In this document: positions 22,550 through 32,999 of the stretch, piece after piece
Layout: each line of letters opens with the position of its first letter
Numbering within the stretch: position 1 is the stretch's first letter
NCBI GenBank assembly: GCA_023078685.1
Contig: JALGAS010000002.1
Location: 1,364,001 to 1,428,000, forward strand
DNA length: 64,000 bases
Origin: Neopestalotiopsis rosae
Lineage: Eukaryota > Ascomycota > Sordariomycetes > Amphisphaeriales > Sporocadaceae
Direction: 5' to 3'
Made by a program: the position numbers and the translations under genes
The notes under the pieces: generated by a model
The model's input: only the letters and a program-made list of their open reading frames with translations
The model's database searches: none
What the model was told of the DNA's origin: nothing

Positions 22550-23670
22550 TCATGATGGAGTATGTGCAAGTGTCCTCAAGAGGTTGCCCTTGACAGTCTC
22601 AATATCGTTTTCTTCCATGCTGAGGAAATGAATCTGATACAAATGTTAGTAAACACCATCATGCTGTGCAATCGGCTAGGGAAACCTACCACGTCCTCCC
22701 CAGCTCCTACCCCTCCGTACAGCACAGACTCTGACAAACTCGCCGCGACGCCCTTCTTGACTCTTTCTTCCCACACGCCCTCCCAATTCCATTCACCAGG
22801 TTTCTTTGAAGCGCCAGCTGGCGTAGGTGTGCTGTCCTCGCTGCCATCATTGTCTGGAAACTCTCTCCCGTTACTCCGTTGGCGAGTTCGCCATGCATGC
22901 CACGCTCCGGGGTTACCCGCCGCCTCCAAAGGTATTAAATCAAGCACATCCTCATCATCAAACGTGCTACGTATGTATGCAAGCACCTCAAAAGTGGACG
23001 TGTCCTTCCGGCTCGTATCTGCATACCCGGGGGAGTCACCTACTGCCGATGCCGACTTCTTGGAGCTCGAGGTTTTGCCGCTACTTAAGGAAGCGGCAAC
23101 TTGACGTGGCGGAGTTTGAACCAAATGAGACACTGCATCTGCCGTTCTCATCCGCCGGCCAAACCAGTCTGGAAAGCCGTGACGGAGACTGAAGCCGCCT
23201 GGGGGAAGGCGCTCGTCATCTGTCGCGCTTACTGTACCATTGTCCTGGACATCCGTGGTGTACATGTACGTTGTGAGAGGAGTGACGAGTGGGTGAAACA
23301 TGTCTGTTGAAAAGGTGACTAGAGGTGGCAACCTGGGATATGCATCGGGAAATGATATCTGAAATCGCATGACTGCCGGTGCATAAGGTCCTTTTTTCCC
23401 CCCATGATGTCAGCCAGATCCCAAGAGGAGGCTTCTCATGTAGCGCTTACCATCGCGCACAAAGAGGACGCCAGACCAGAGACTTGGATCTCCAGGGGTG
23501 AGGCTGACGAAGATGCCCTCAGGACATGCCTGCTTCAGACCGGCACTGAATCAATGGAGATTGGTGGTTAGCAACGGAAGGTCCCCGCTATTTTTGGTAG
23601 AGACTCACAATTCGGTCAGAAGATGTTGCCTCCCCAAGGACGGCAGAACGCCGAGCTTGGATGATGCCAT
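22550..23670 (-). CDS. Ubiquitin-conjugating-enzyme variant (UEV), AKTIP/FTS-like
   Basis: E2-fold protein without a catalytic cysteine, resembling the FTS/AKTIP adaptor branch. Four minus-strand exons: 23670-23609, 23545-23451, 23390-22690, 22633-22550, with introns of 63, 60 and 56 nt; the last has a textbook TTTACTAACA branch site. Total 313 residues. The E2 core is visible: RQHLLTEF, then EGIFVSLTPGDPSLWSGVLF, VRDGPYAPAVMRFQISFP and DAYPRLPPLVTF. The usual HPN is HPLV here, and the active-site cysteine expected about eight residues later is missing (VTPLTTYMYTT). A long disordered Ser/Lys-rich insert follows and then a helical C-terminus. FTS-type proteins act in vesicle trafficking with Hook/FHIP partners; that role is inferred from the family. 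Confidence 0.82.
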
Positions 23671-24673
23671 TTAAAGCTAGAAGGAGGAAAGCGAAAGGAA
23701 GAATATTTTGAGAATGAAAAGTGCCCCCAACTCGTGTGTTTTTGTAGGAATGGTTTGCGCAATTTGAGATGGTTGGTTGAGACACTTTGGTATCAGACGC
23801 GGTCAAGTCCAAAAGGCCGGCGGACTGGATGAAAGCAATTGGAGTGGGGCGGGGCACTCACTGGGCCCAGTGATCTATCGAAACCCCAAGGCCCAAGGCA
23901 ATCAATCAGCCAGTGAATCTCCATCCGTCAAGTCTCGAACCGGTTTATGCGTTCACCGTTTGCATAAAAAAGCACCGCAACTTTTGAAACAATTGCAACA
24001 AAATACGTATATGCGACGCCATTATATGCTCAATCACCGTCGGTCACCCTAGGATTTCTTGAACAGGTACTGAGGAACACGGCTAGACCCCTCTGCAGCG
24101 TTTTGCGACGAAAGCCACCGCGATCAAGCCCAGGCGGTGGGTTAGCGTTGGTGTTGGTCCTTGGTTTGCTGGGTCGATAAGAAATATCAACGATCTGATA
24201 TACAAACACCATCACAAGTCGTCACTTGCGCACTTTTGATTCGAGAACAAGGTAACGTAACTTCACTTGTACATTGAGTCTCTTTTACTGTCGAGGTATT
24301 CCTGTGTCTCGTCATTTCGTGACGGCTTATCCACCTTGGCCTTGAAAGGTCGTCATCGTGTCGGCAGTGAGTACCTGCAGACCGCTATTAGCCCGTGGTT
24401 GCTAAAAAGATCGCGTATCTTTCTTCAGAGCGCCGATATATTCTGTCTTTGCATCATGAGCCATGGCCATGACGAGACTTCACTGAGGGCAGCTCAAACT
24501 GTCTATCAATAGCCGCAAGAACCAGCTCTCCCTGCTGCTCAAACATCAACCTCTGGTCTAGGAATGTCTGTATCCGAGGCTCTGCATGTCATGCTGTATG
24601 CCGATGCAGTCTGGTTGCGGCCCGAGGCCGGAGAGCGCTGGGCTGAGAGATCACATCTCTGAGAGAGTCACAG
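23671..24673. other. Intergenic region
   Basis: About 1 kb upstream of the UEV gene. It holds short motif-free frames only. The half nearest 24,673 borders a decayed transporter and may itself be degraded coding sequence, but I cannot read a protein there. Confidence 0.45.
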
Positions 24674-25080
24674 TTATGGGTTTATCTGGACAGAACCATT
24701 TGTATTGGACCCAAAACGGTCATAATCAATGCCAAGGCTCGTCACGAAAGCAGCACCCGCCGCGACTATAGAGATAAGGAAGGCTGCCGCGATCGCACTA
24801 TCGAATGCGTTACGAATCGTAAGTACGATCTCCCCTTGCAGGATCTGATCCGTATTGGTGCTGCCCGAAACAATCACCTCGTGTACATTGATGCCCTGGA
24901 TCGGCACGAGACGATGGCGAACATATTATGGATCATGTTTTGGGCAATACTGGGATTATGTTGTTGGCTGATGCCATGTCTATGCCCTATATGATAATCA
25001 CAACCTTTATACTTTGTTCTATCAAAGCCCCTTACGATATATAGCCCTTGCAAGACCCCAGTCGATGCCGCATTGAACAT
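24674..25080 (-). pseudogene. Broken C-terminal end of an MFS drug-type transporter
   Basis: Two minus-strand frames together spell the end of a 14-TM MFS efflux protein. Frame one (25,080-24,874) carries SIAQNMIHNMFAIVS, matching the family block around the thirteenth helix. Frame two (24,907-24,674) continues with VPIQGINVHEVIVSGST and then the last helix, AIAAAFLISIVAAGAAFVTS, with the tail LGIDYDRFG. The switch happens near 24,890-24,907 without a usable intron, so at least one frameshift is present. The remaining twelve helices are absent upstream. I infer a truncated relic, perhaps once part of the accessory block to its right. No function is expected. Confidence 0.55.
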
Positions 25081-25374
25081 TGCTGTATAGTCGAAGGCGA
25101 TATTAGACTTGATGTTGAATTTTCTCGGTACGATGATAGTATTGACGACTGGATGTCACAGCTGCCATTGTCTGGATCTCGACTGGAGTTCTGGAGGCAT
25201 TACCTCGTGGTTTCCCAAGATATTCATAAAATCGTCGTTTTCTCCATAAGAAAGCCATCGAGTTGATTGTGGCTTCATTATGATAGTACAAGCTCGATTT
25301 GCTCCAAGAGAGCCCTCCATTGCATAGGTGAGTGAAAGTTGGTGTATCAATCCTCAGTCGTTTCCAGCTTTCTT

Positions 25375-25782
25375 CTATGTCTTCCTGTTCGAAGGTTCCA
25401 ACTGGAATTCTTCTTCCGTAACCTCTTCGTGCCAAGTCGTTTGGCCACCAGCAATTACTAAATGTGTCATGATGGACCCTTCAGAGGCTCCGTGCCAGTG
25501 CGTCGTTCCCGGTTGCGCCCACACGACATCTCCAGCCTCGATACGGCGAGGCTTGCCGCCCTTGTCGCAGACCAGCCCGTGCCCCGACAGAACCTTGATC
25601 ATCTGTCCGTGTTCGTGCGTGTGCCAGTACGTCCGCGCGCAAGGAGTGAAGGTGACATTTGCTATGTTTTGGCCATCGCCGGTGTAGATTCGATCGAGGA
25701 ATACGTCGCCTGTAAATGTTGGACCGACTTTTTGCACTTTGATTTCAGGTTGGTGTGCTGGCAGGACAATGGATGACGGCAT
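25375..25782 (-). CDS. Small single-domain cupin protein
   Basis: A 135-residue intronless cupin (conserved beta-barrel metal protein). Cupin motif 1 is visible as YWHTHEHGQMIKVLSGHG, giving the His-x-His and downstream residues that bind the metal. Motif 2 is GDVVWAQPGTTHWHGASEG with its single His. The start MPSSIVLPAHQPEIK suits the family. The arrangement resembles cupins beside carboxymuconolactone-type or quercetinase-like enzymes, but the substrate cannot be told. It is divergent from the bZIP regulator (420 bp between starts), so shared control is plausible. No signal peptide, so likely cytosolic. Confidence 0.82.
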   Translation of the reverse strand: MPSSIVLPAHQPEIKVQKVGPTFTGDVFLDRIYTGDGQNIANVTFTPCARTYWHTHEHGQMIKVLSGHGLVCDKGGKPRRIEAGDVVWAQPGTTHWHGASEGSIMTHLVIAGGQTTWHEEVTEEEFQLEPSNRKT

Positions 25783-26202
25783 CGCGACTGGAGTGGAGTG
25801 CTGGCTTGAGTTGGTGGTTGGAAGTTGTAGTGACTTAGAGGGTAAATCAATAATTACTTGGAAATGTCAGACTCGCGACTATAAAAGCAATATACTTGGA
25901 ACTTTAAGATGCTGCAAAAAGAGAGAATAGGGAAGAAGCAACGGATGTACAGGTAAGAATACTAAGTAAGTTTATAGCAATGTCTCTACTCATTCCAGCT
26001 CATACTATGTCTACCGAGATTACCATCTTGGGCGACTCGATAAGCGCAGAATTCCGCAAGCAGGTTGCATTAGCGCAGCACGAACCGAAGACTAATTGGA
26101 GTTCCAACCTGCATCACCCACCATAAGCAGGTCGCATATAAGATATCCACTCTACTGCTATTGTCTTTTCCTCCTCGCTATCTAATCGATTACCGAGTCG
26201 TC
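25783..26202. promoter_or_regulatory. Shared divergent promoter of cupin and bZIP genes
   Basis: About 420 bases between two start codons facing away from each other. A TATAAG element at 26,137-26,142 (within GCATATAAG) lies about 60 nt before the bZIP ATG. No operator can be named. Confidence 0.5.
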
Positions 26203-27242
26203 ATGTCGTACGAACACGCAACCGAGCCAACCCGTCACCTTGATACCACGGAGTCAGCAAGCATTAATGATGGAATAGCCGTGGACCCTGCATCGGCAAT
26301 ACCCATCCGCCACATGCTGCAACAGTGCCTTGTTCGCGCTCCTGAAGATGACTGGACTGGAAAAACCAGTTCTGCTGAGCGACGAAGACTGCAGAATCGC
26401 CTCAATTCAAGAGCGTGGCGTACGTCCCATGTTTCAGACCATTTGTTCCTCTTCCGGACTGACATGGAAGGCTGGCAGGTAGGCGTCAAACTGACTTGAA
26501 AAAAACTGCGACGAAGAACGAGGGAGGCTTGTCGGCTGGGAAACGACATCTCGTCATCCGGGAGCAGACGGCTCATCTATCCCGGGATAACCGGACGATT
26601 GACAGATCCTGGGATCTTTTGCAAGGGATCCTTCGTAACGGTACCTTGTGTGGCCTTGAGGGGCATCAAGCACTTACATTGATGGAGTCAATCGAGACCG
26701 TTGCGCAAGAACATGCCAGCATGGGCTCTCCTAGAGTCGATCTTCTCTTGACACTAACCCGACTGAATGTTTTCCGCGCCCTGAACAGCAACGCTCACGC
26801 TCTGGGATTCTTACCCACGACGAGCTGGCTGAGTCCCGACGCCGTTTCGGCATTTAACACAACGGATGGCGAATGGCACCCACCGACGACATGTCCGCCC
26901 CATCTACGTCCAACACAGCTGCAAAGACAAGTTCCCCACCATCCATGGTTAGATCTACTCCCTTTCCCCGCTGTTCGGGATAATATCCTTTCTCTGGGAG
27001 AAGACTACGACGATACCTCATTCTGCTTAGATATTGTAGAGATATGTACCGTGTCCGCGGACGGTGGCGGAACAGGTCTGATCGTCTGGGGCGAGCCTTC
27101 TAATCCAAGCAACTGGGAGGCAAGCGCAGACTTGCTGTCGAAGTGGACTCAGCTGTTTCGTGGAAGTCATGAGCTCTTCGCCGCTAGCAATCACTGGCGA
27201 GCCATACGTGGTGAGGATCACTTGACACTTGATTTCTCATAA
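26203..27242 (+). CDS. bZIP transcription factor with DUF3425 domain
   Basis: Predicted nuclear DNA-binding regulator. Two exons, 26203-26419 and 26479-27242, joined over a 59-nt intron (GTACGT..GCAG) that lies inside the basic region; total 326 residues. The splice restores SSAERRRLQNRLNSRAW followed by RRRQTDLKK, the ERRRxQNRxxxRAxR basic motif of this fungal class. As in other DUF3425 proteins the leucine zipper is short or absent and a folded C-terminal region follows: MGSPRVDLLLTLTRLNVFRA, then HHPWLDLLPFPAVRDNIL near residue 235, and WGEPSNPSNWEAS. Such genes often sit inside or next to catabolic or secondary-metabolite clusters. Here it lies between a cupin and a convergent alcohol dehydrogenase. 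Targets are unknown. Confidence 0.87.
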
Positions 27243-27416
27243 CCACTAGTCGTCTGTGACAGGGATGAATAATATGATTTGATGGCATGTACTCTCATCG
27301 TTACCAGGTCTTTTCTGGCATCAAAAAATGTCATTCAGAGCACTAAACCACGTATCCAATATTTGCGATACTCAATCATAACATTTCAATGAAACCCCTA
27401 TCTAGTCCGACTTAAG

Positions 27417-28611
27417 TCACTCGTTGACGAGCACATACCGGTAGCGAGCTTTTCCAAGCTCCATATCCACAATTGCCTTGTTGGCTTCTTTCATACTACG
27501 CACTTCCACCATGGGCACAACCTTCTTCTCCACTGCAAGTGCCAGCATTTCCTGGATCTCGGCCGGAGATCCCACCAGGGAGCCAGTCAATTTGATGCGC
27601 CTCGAAATCAACGCGGGCGCAGGCACTTGAAAAGAGCCGTCTTCTGGGTTCCCGCATTGCACAAAGGTTCCATCTCTTCGTAGCAAGGACAAGTAACCAC
27701 CCATGGGCATCTTGCACCGGCGAAGTCAGCTTATCAGAATACACTAAGATAGGCGAAAGTCATACCTTGGAAGACGACACGGTCGATATGATCAGATCCA
27801 GTGTCTGCTGGTGCGGTGAGGCCCAGCCGTCCGCCTGCGTCGCCACAAGCTCATCGGCCCCCAGACGCAAAGCATCCTGTCTCTTGTCGTCGGTCCTCGA
27901 AAAGGCAACAACGCGATCGGTGCCGAGGGCCTTGGCCCATAAGATGGCAAAGTGCCCGAGACCTCCAACACCGATGATGCCAATGGACTTGCCTGGACCA
28001 GCTCCATACCTCTTCAAAGGCGAGTAAGTAGTCAATCCTGCGCACAGCATGGGTGCAGCATGTTCCGAAGCCAAACCTGAAGGTATCTTGACGACAAAGT
28101 GCGCCGGGGAACGATTGTGCAGCCCGTAACCTCCCTGTGACTCATCACCGTTGAAGTGAGTCCCCGCATACGTGCCGACGAATCGCTTTGTACAGTATTG
28201 CTCACGCCCGGCAGCACACTCGGCGCAATCGCCAAAGCGACCCCGACACGAGTCAGACTGGGCACCCAAGCCCACCCGGTCTCCAAGTTGCAACCCAGTT
28301 GTCTGACTGCCAACACGGACGACGGTGCCGATGATTTCGTGGCCGACGCAGCATGGATAACGCGTAGGGCGCTGCCAAGGGATTAGTCTTTAATAAACAC
28401 AATGAATGAAAGCATCGTCAAGGATTGAATTTACCCAACCGCTTCTCAGTGTGTGTAGATCTGAACCGCAGATTCCGCAGTGAGAAATTTTGATATCGAC
28501 GTCAGTTTCTTCCCACTTCTTGGGCTCAAATGACTGCCACTCCATGTTTCCCTGAGCCGAGTCTTTGTCCAGGCCCATCCAGCCCTGGAAGCTCAGTGGT
28601 TGATTAGCCAT
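27417..28611 (-). CDS. Zinc-containing NADP-type alcohol dehydrogenase (cinnamyl-ADH/Adh6 class)
   Basis: Medium-chain dehydrogenase interconverting aldehydes and alcohols, probably with NADP(H). Three minus-strand exons: 28611-28435, 28371-27766, 27710-27417 (introns 63 and 55 nt), 358 residues as in Adh6. Catalytic zinc ligands appear in HCGICGSDLHTLRSGW, CCVGHEIIGTVVRVG and MLCAGLTTYSPLKRYG. The four-Cys structural zinc lobe is intact (CRGRFGDCAECAAGREQYC). The Rossmann loop is IGIIGVGGLGHFAILWAKA. It ends LGKARYRYVLVNE, the normal family C-terminus. Convergent with the bZIP gene and divergent from a second dehydrogenase, so it may belong to the same small accessory block. Substrate is not determinable; aromatic or aliphatic aldehydes are typical. 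Confidence 0.9.
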
Positions 28612-29391
28612 TTTGTCTCAAGCAGTAATAGATTGTTAATCCCTGGCAAAGATTGTTGACAGGGTGGATTTTCATATGTGTGCAGGACGCCATATTAATA
28701 ATAATTCTTGAAGAGTCACCAGCAGAGAACTTGTAAACACCGTTAGACATGATTATGGCAAGATCCTCGGAAGACTACTGTACACTTCATCTGGTAGTAT
28801 AGATAATCGTCATCCCATAAGCCGGATGCATTAGCGTATACTGCTTCTACATCAGCTCCACTTATTATAGTCGAGCCTGCATGAGGACAGGGCTGCCCTG
28901 CCGATAAGGAGATGCTCGAGGCCTCCCTAGTCATATGTATTGATGTATCTGTACACGTAGATGAACCCAGGTTCGGAAATACATACGCGAGATTCACTAT
29001 CCAATACCGAACTGGGGTTCATATGAAAGGCCCGAATATCAACGATATTCCTTCTGTGCCGTGCCCATATCAACGTATGACTTTTTCTTGTTTTCCAATG
29101 CAGCATGCTCTGCAATAGCAAATCATGATTCTGATTGGGAGTCATCAGGAAAGACCTTCATATAGGATCGGCTAGGTAGTTACCCGAATCACCACGCTTT
29201 CTGCACCTCTGATCACCCTGGGAGATAACATGCATGTGGAAGGTGTACAGAGTAAATACGAGAGCAAGACATGACTCCAATCTGGGTTGAAGAAGATCCC
29301 AATCCCTCTGCACAACACTTGAAATATATAAAGATAGTCCTGAAATACAAACATTCAACAGCCTGGCTCTTCGTGGTCATCTCATAACAAT
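28612..29391. other. Divergent intergenic region between two alcohol dehydrogenases
   Basis: About 780 bases between starts of divergent dehydrogenase genes. AT-rich with short inverted runs (TATATAAA near the right edge). No open frame of note; promoter space for both genes. Confidence 0.5.
29325..29333 (+). promoter_or_regulatory. TATA-like element of the second dehydrogenase
   Basis: TATATAAAG lies about 60 nt before the ATG at 29,392. It supports the first ATG as the start, although the internal ATG at 29,434 (MRAVVYEG) is where many relatives begin. Confidence 0.45.
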
Positions 29392-30643
29392 ATGGCGGTG
29401 AATTACTTTTCTTCAATCTTGAAAGCCACGAGTATGCGTGCAGTCGTCTACGAAGGCATCCCTTTCCAGATGACTGTGCAAGACGTTCCCGTGCCGACCA
29501 TTCTCAATGACACCGATGCCATTGTTCGCATCACCACCTCAGCCCTCTGCGGATCGGATCTCCATGTCTACCATGGTGTCTCTGGCGCCGGTATCCCTCC
29601 CTGGGTCATGGGTCACGAGGCCATTGGCTACGTAGCACAGGTCGGCTCGGCCGTGGTGTCCCTCTCCGTCGGTGACTATGTCATCATTGCCGATACTCCT
29701 TCGACGGGACACCTCGCCATGGAGCCGGTAGCTTCTAGTTTCTATGGTGTTGGGAACGGATTAGATGGTCTTCAAGGTCCGTCGGCTCATTCCTCCTCTC
29801 GAAGCCATCGCACTGGCTGGAGTGCCGCCGTGGCTGCATTTCTTCGATGGTCAAGAACATCATGCTAATCGTCTCATAGCCGAATATGCACGTGTACCAT
29901 TCGCCGACCTCAGTCTCGTCCCATTGCCCATCACTAGCAATACAACTACCCGGGCTTTGGAACAGGATTACCTAACGATTGGAGACATTTTCAGCACGGC
30001 CTGGGCAGCGTTAGACTTCGCCGGGTTCGAGCCCGGCGACACTGTCGCCGTCTTTGGAGCCGGGCCCGTCGGCCTATTGACTGTCTACAGTGCCTTTCTG
30101 CGTGGCGCGTCGCGGGTCTATTGCATCGACCACGTAGCCATGCGCCTCGAACGGGCCGCTTCCATCGGTGCCGTTCCCATCAACTTTGCCGAGACCGACC
30201 CGGTGGCTCAGATCCTCGCCTCGGAGCCCAGCGGTGTCATGCGGTCCATTGACTGTGTAGGCATTGAAGCAGTCAATGCGGATCTCGAACCGGATGAGGG
30301 CATCATCGTTCGACAGATGATCAACCTGACACATTTTGGTGGTGGCATTGGGCAAGTCGGCGTTTGGAGAGCCCAAGATGCCTCGGCAGCGGCGCCGCTC
30401 GGGAGCACCTTGTCACCAAACTTGACGTTTCCCCTTTCCTCCATCTTTAGCAAGCAACTCAGCTGGAAGAGTGGTCCAGTTGATCCGAAGCCAATATCGT
30501 CATACCTTGTGGATTTAATCCATAGCGGCAAGGCACAACCGAACTTCATCGCTTCTGCGGAAATTAGTATTGAGGAGGTCCCGGAATATTATCAGCGGTT
30601 CAACGATCATGAAGAGATCAAGGTGTACATTCATTTCCCCTAG
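29392..30643 (+). CDS. Medium-chain (GroES-fold) alcohol dehydrogenase lacking the structural zinc cysteines
   Basis: Predicted zinc-dependent dehydrogenase of the glutathione-independent formaldehyde/threonine dehydrogenase-like branch. Two exons, 29392-29776 and 29880-30643, over a 103-nt intron (GTCCGT..CATAG with GCTAATC branch), 382 residues. Catalytic zinc motifs ALCGSDLHVYHGVSG and WVMGHEAIGYVAQVG are intact, and the splice joins GVGNGLDGLQ to AEYARVPFADLSLVPLP. Rossmann loop: TVAVFGAGPVGLLTVYSAFL, then YCIDHVAMRLERA. The loop that normally holds four structural-zinc cysteines is replaced by ADTPSTGHLAMEPVA, without cysteine. Near the C-terminus FSKQLSWKSGPVDPK is the usual substrate-domain helix of this branch. 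Likely cytosolic. Confidence 0.85.
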
Positions 30644-32263
30644 AGCTAAAGGCGAGAATCTTGGAGCGTTCGCATTTACTCAGCTGGCAGCCCTTGTGGC
30701 CAAATCGCCATCATGAGAACGATCCAGTAGGATCATTGCTGATCGATTTGGTGCAAGTGCCTGTAGTAGATTATTTTCTTCTTTTCTTTGTGGTGGCTCC
30801 TCTCTCATCACGTCAGACGATTAGAACATTTGAGTTTCTTCTTCGTTGTTATAGGGGTTAACTATTCATAGACCGCCACTCATCATCTCTGTTTTTATCA
30901 CGCTGAAGACCAGATCTAAATAAGTGAACATTTTGAACCTTCAGTTGTAGCTCGGAATCATGAGGGCACTGGCAAGGGACATTTCTCAAGCCAAGAGACT
31001 CTCAGGAAGAGATGCCTGTTTAATTGTCTATTCGGCGCCCAAATACTATCAAACGAGTGCTCAATCTTCACATGAAGTTTGTAAAGACTTGTTACGATCC
31101 TCAGAAACAACTGAATATAATTAGGGAGCAGCCGAGTTAGATGACAACTGGGCAAGAAGCCCTTTGCCAAGCATGTTTGGAAGAGAAGCATCCATCGCAT
31201 TGACCTTGGTCCTCGTGGTGTATAAGTTTAAGCAGTTCGTCTGGAACTGAATTTGATTCTTCGTCTGGAAACAAATTTTCTATAATGTTGCTTGCACGGA
31301 AAAATTCATCCACTATGATTTACTTAATCAGCGTTTTGACTATTGAGCGGCTACGGTAGGGCGGCTGATGCTTGGGAAATTCTGACGTTGGATGGCCTCG
31401 AGAAATCAATTAGCAAACTTATGAATGTTATTATGATATTTGTGTTCTATACATAATGGAGTGATCTTGGATGACTTGAGTGTACGAAATATCTTGGGTC
31501 AGAGAGGTATTTTCGTGTCTGGTCACTTTTCGGAGGGTAGTTGTAAGTATGTCAACTATGCCGAAGTTTACAACATACTTATGGCATTAGTGATGATTTC
31601 TCAATACGAAATAATGATATCGCTTTTAATAAATCCTCTGGAGCGATCTTTAATTAAAAGAAAGGTAGATGATTATTTTGTTTCGATGAAGCGGTAATAG
31701 TAAAAAATAAGTCAATGTTATATGAGAGAATCCAGAACAACTTGAGCCATGCCGCTAATCTGATGCTTACAGGGGGTCACTGCCGCGCTGCATCGCGGGG
31801 CACGCCCAGCGTATTTCATCAAATTCAAGACCACAATGACCAACAAGATGCCAGGTACTTCCCGTGCTTTTTTATGCTTGCAAAAGTTTACGTACATCAA
31901 TGCCTGATTTCGCTTATATACGTACCTCGTCGCCATACCCAAGTCAAAATTCGCGCTTTCTGGAATGAAACCCTGGTTCACCTGGCCACCCACCTAGGCT
32001 TCCGCTCTTCGGCGCATATGACGCATTATTTAGCAAAGCCCTCTGCCGCATTTCGATCAGCTCTTGCAACCCTCCCAAACACAACAAACATTCACCGAGG
32101 CCATTCCTCAAGTCTAGCCATTGCGCCAACTTGACAAAAGCGGCCCCACACCTTTCCGGATTCGCATATTATTTTTGTTTCCAGTATATCAACACGATAT
32201 ACCAGCCTGCCCAGCTCAACTCATTTGTTACCCACTTCCATCGACCCCTCCAACTACCCCACC
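30644..32263. other. AT-rich intergenic region
   Basis: About 1.6 kb, the most AT-rich long stretch in this half of the window (31,200-31,750), with many TAATAA/TTATTA runs. The open frames have no recognisable content. A short direct repeat (TTCGTCTGGAA.. followed by AATTT) occurs twice near 31,231 and 31,259. The composition could reflect an old, mutated repeat, but no element ends are visible. From about 32,040 on it is the leader of the next gene. Confidence 0.45.
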
Positions 32264-32999
32264 ATGGCAGGCAAGAAGAACGCTGGCGAGAACAGCAAGA
32301 AGGCGGCTGGCAACGCAAAGAAGGCTGAAGTCGCCGCCAAGAAGAATGCTGTAGAGGCGCAAAAGAAGGAAGCTGCCGAAGCTGCCGACTGGGACAAGGG
32401 TTCCAAGAACAACTCCAAGAAGTAAGGCCTTTCGGACCAGTCACGCGCTCTCGCGCACTTTCTTTCTGCTTATGCTTACTGACCTCTGCAGGGAGGCTGA
32501 AGCCGCCAAACGCGAGGAGGCTGCTAGAAAGAAGGCTGAGAAGGCTGCCCTCGAAGCCGAAGACGACAAGAACACGCCCAACAAGGGTGGCCCCAAGAAC
32601 GCAAAGACCGCGACCAAGAAGACTGGCCGCGGTACACTCGACCTGTCGCAACTCGACTCAGCCCTGCCCACACTCAACGCATCTGGTATCGACAACGCAC
32701 TTGATGCCCTCGGCGTCGCCGGAAACTCCAAAGTCGACATCGACCGCCACCCAGAACGTCGTTTCAAGGCTGCATATGCCGCTTTCGAAGAGCGAAGACT
32801 GGAGGAGATGGAGAAGGACGGCAGTGGTACTGGTCTTCGTCTGAACCAGAAGAAGGACAGAATTCGCAAGGAGTTTGAAAAGTCTCCCGAGAACCCCTTC
32901 AACCAAGTGACCGCACAATACAATGCTACACGCGAGGGCTTGAGCGATATCCGCGCAAAGGAATCGAGCAAGATTGAGTCCAGACTCGGCTCAAAATAG
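32264..32999 (+). CDS. CCDC124 / Lso2-like ribosome-associated coiled-coil protein
   Basis: Small basic protein of the CCDC124 family, which binds idle 80S ribosomes and helps them restart after stress (family knowledge). Two exons, 32264-32421 and 32492-32999, 70-nt intron (GTAAGG..GCAG), 221 residues. The N-terminal half is an Ala/Lys/Glu-rich helix (KKAEVAAKKNAVEAQKKEAA, about residues 3-90). The conserved C-terminal block contains LDLSQLDSALPTLNASGIDN, then HPERRFKAAYAAFEERRLEE, then RIRKEFEKSPENPFNQVTAQ. The second half of the protein and the start at MAGKK match the family well. It appears independent of its neighbours. Confidence 0.9.

Noticed and set aside
30019..30036. tRNA T-arm-like hairpin GCCGGGTTCGAGCCCGGC
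   Set aside because: It lies inside the dehydrogenase coding frame (encodes FEPGD region) with no A-box or acceptor stem.
31200..31750. AT-rich stretch as a transposon
   Set aside because: No terminal repeats, target duplications or transposase phrases could be seen; composition alone is not enough.
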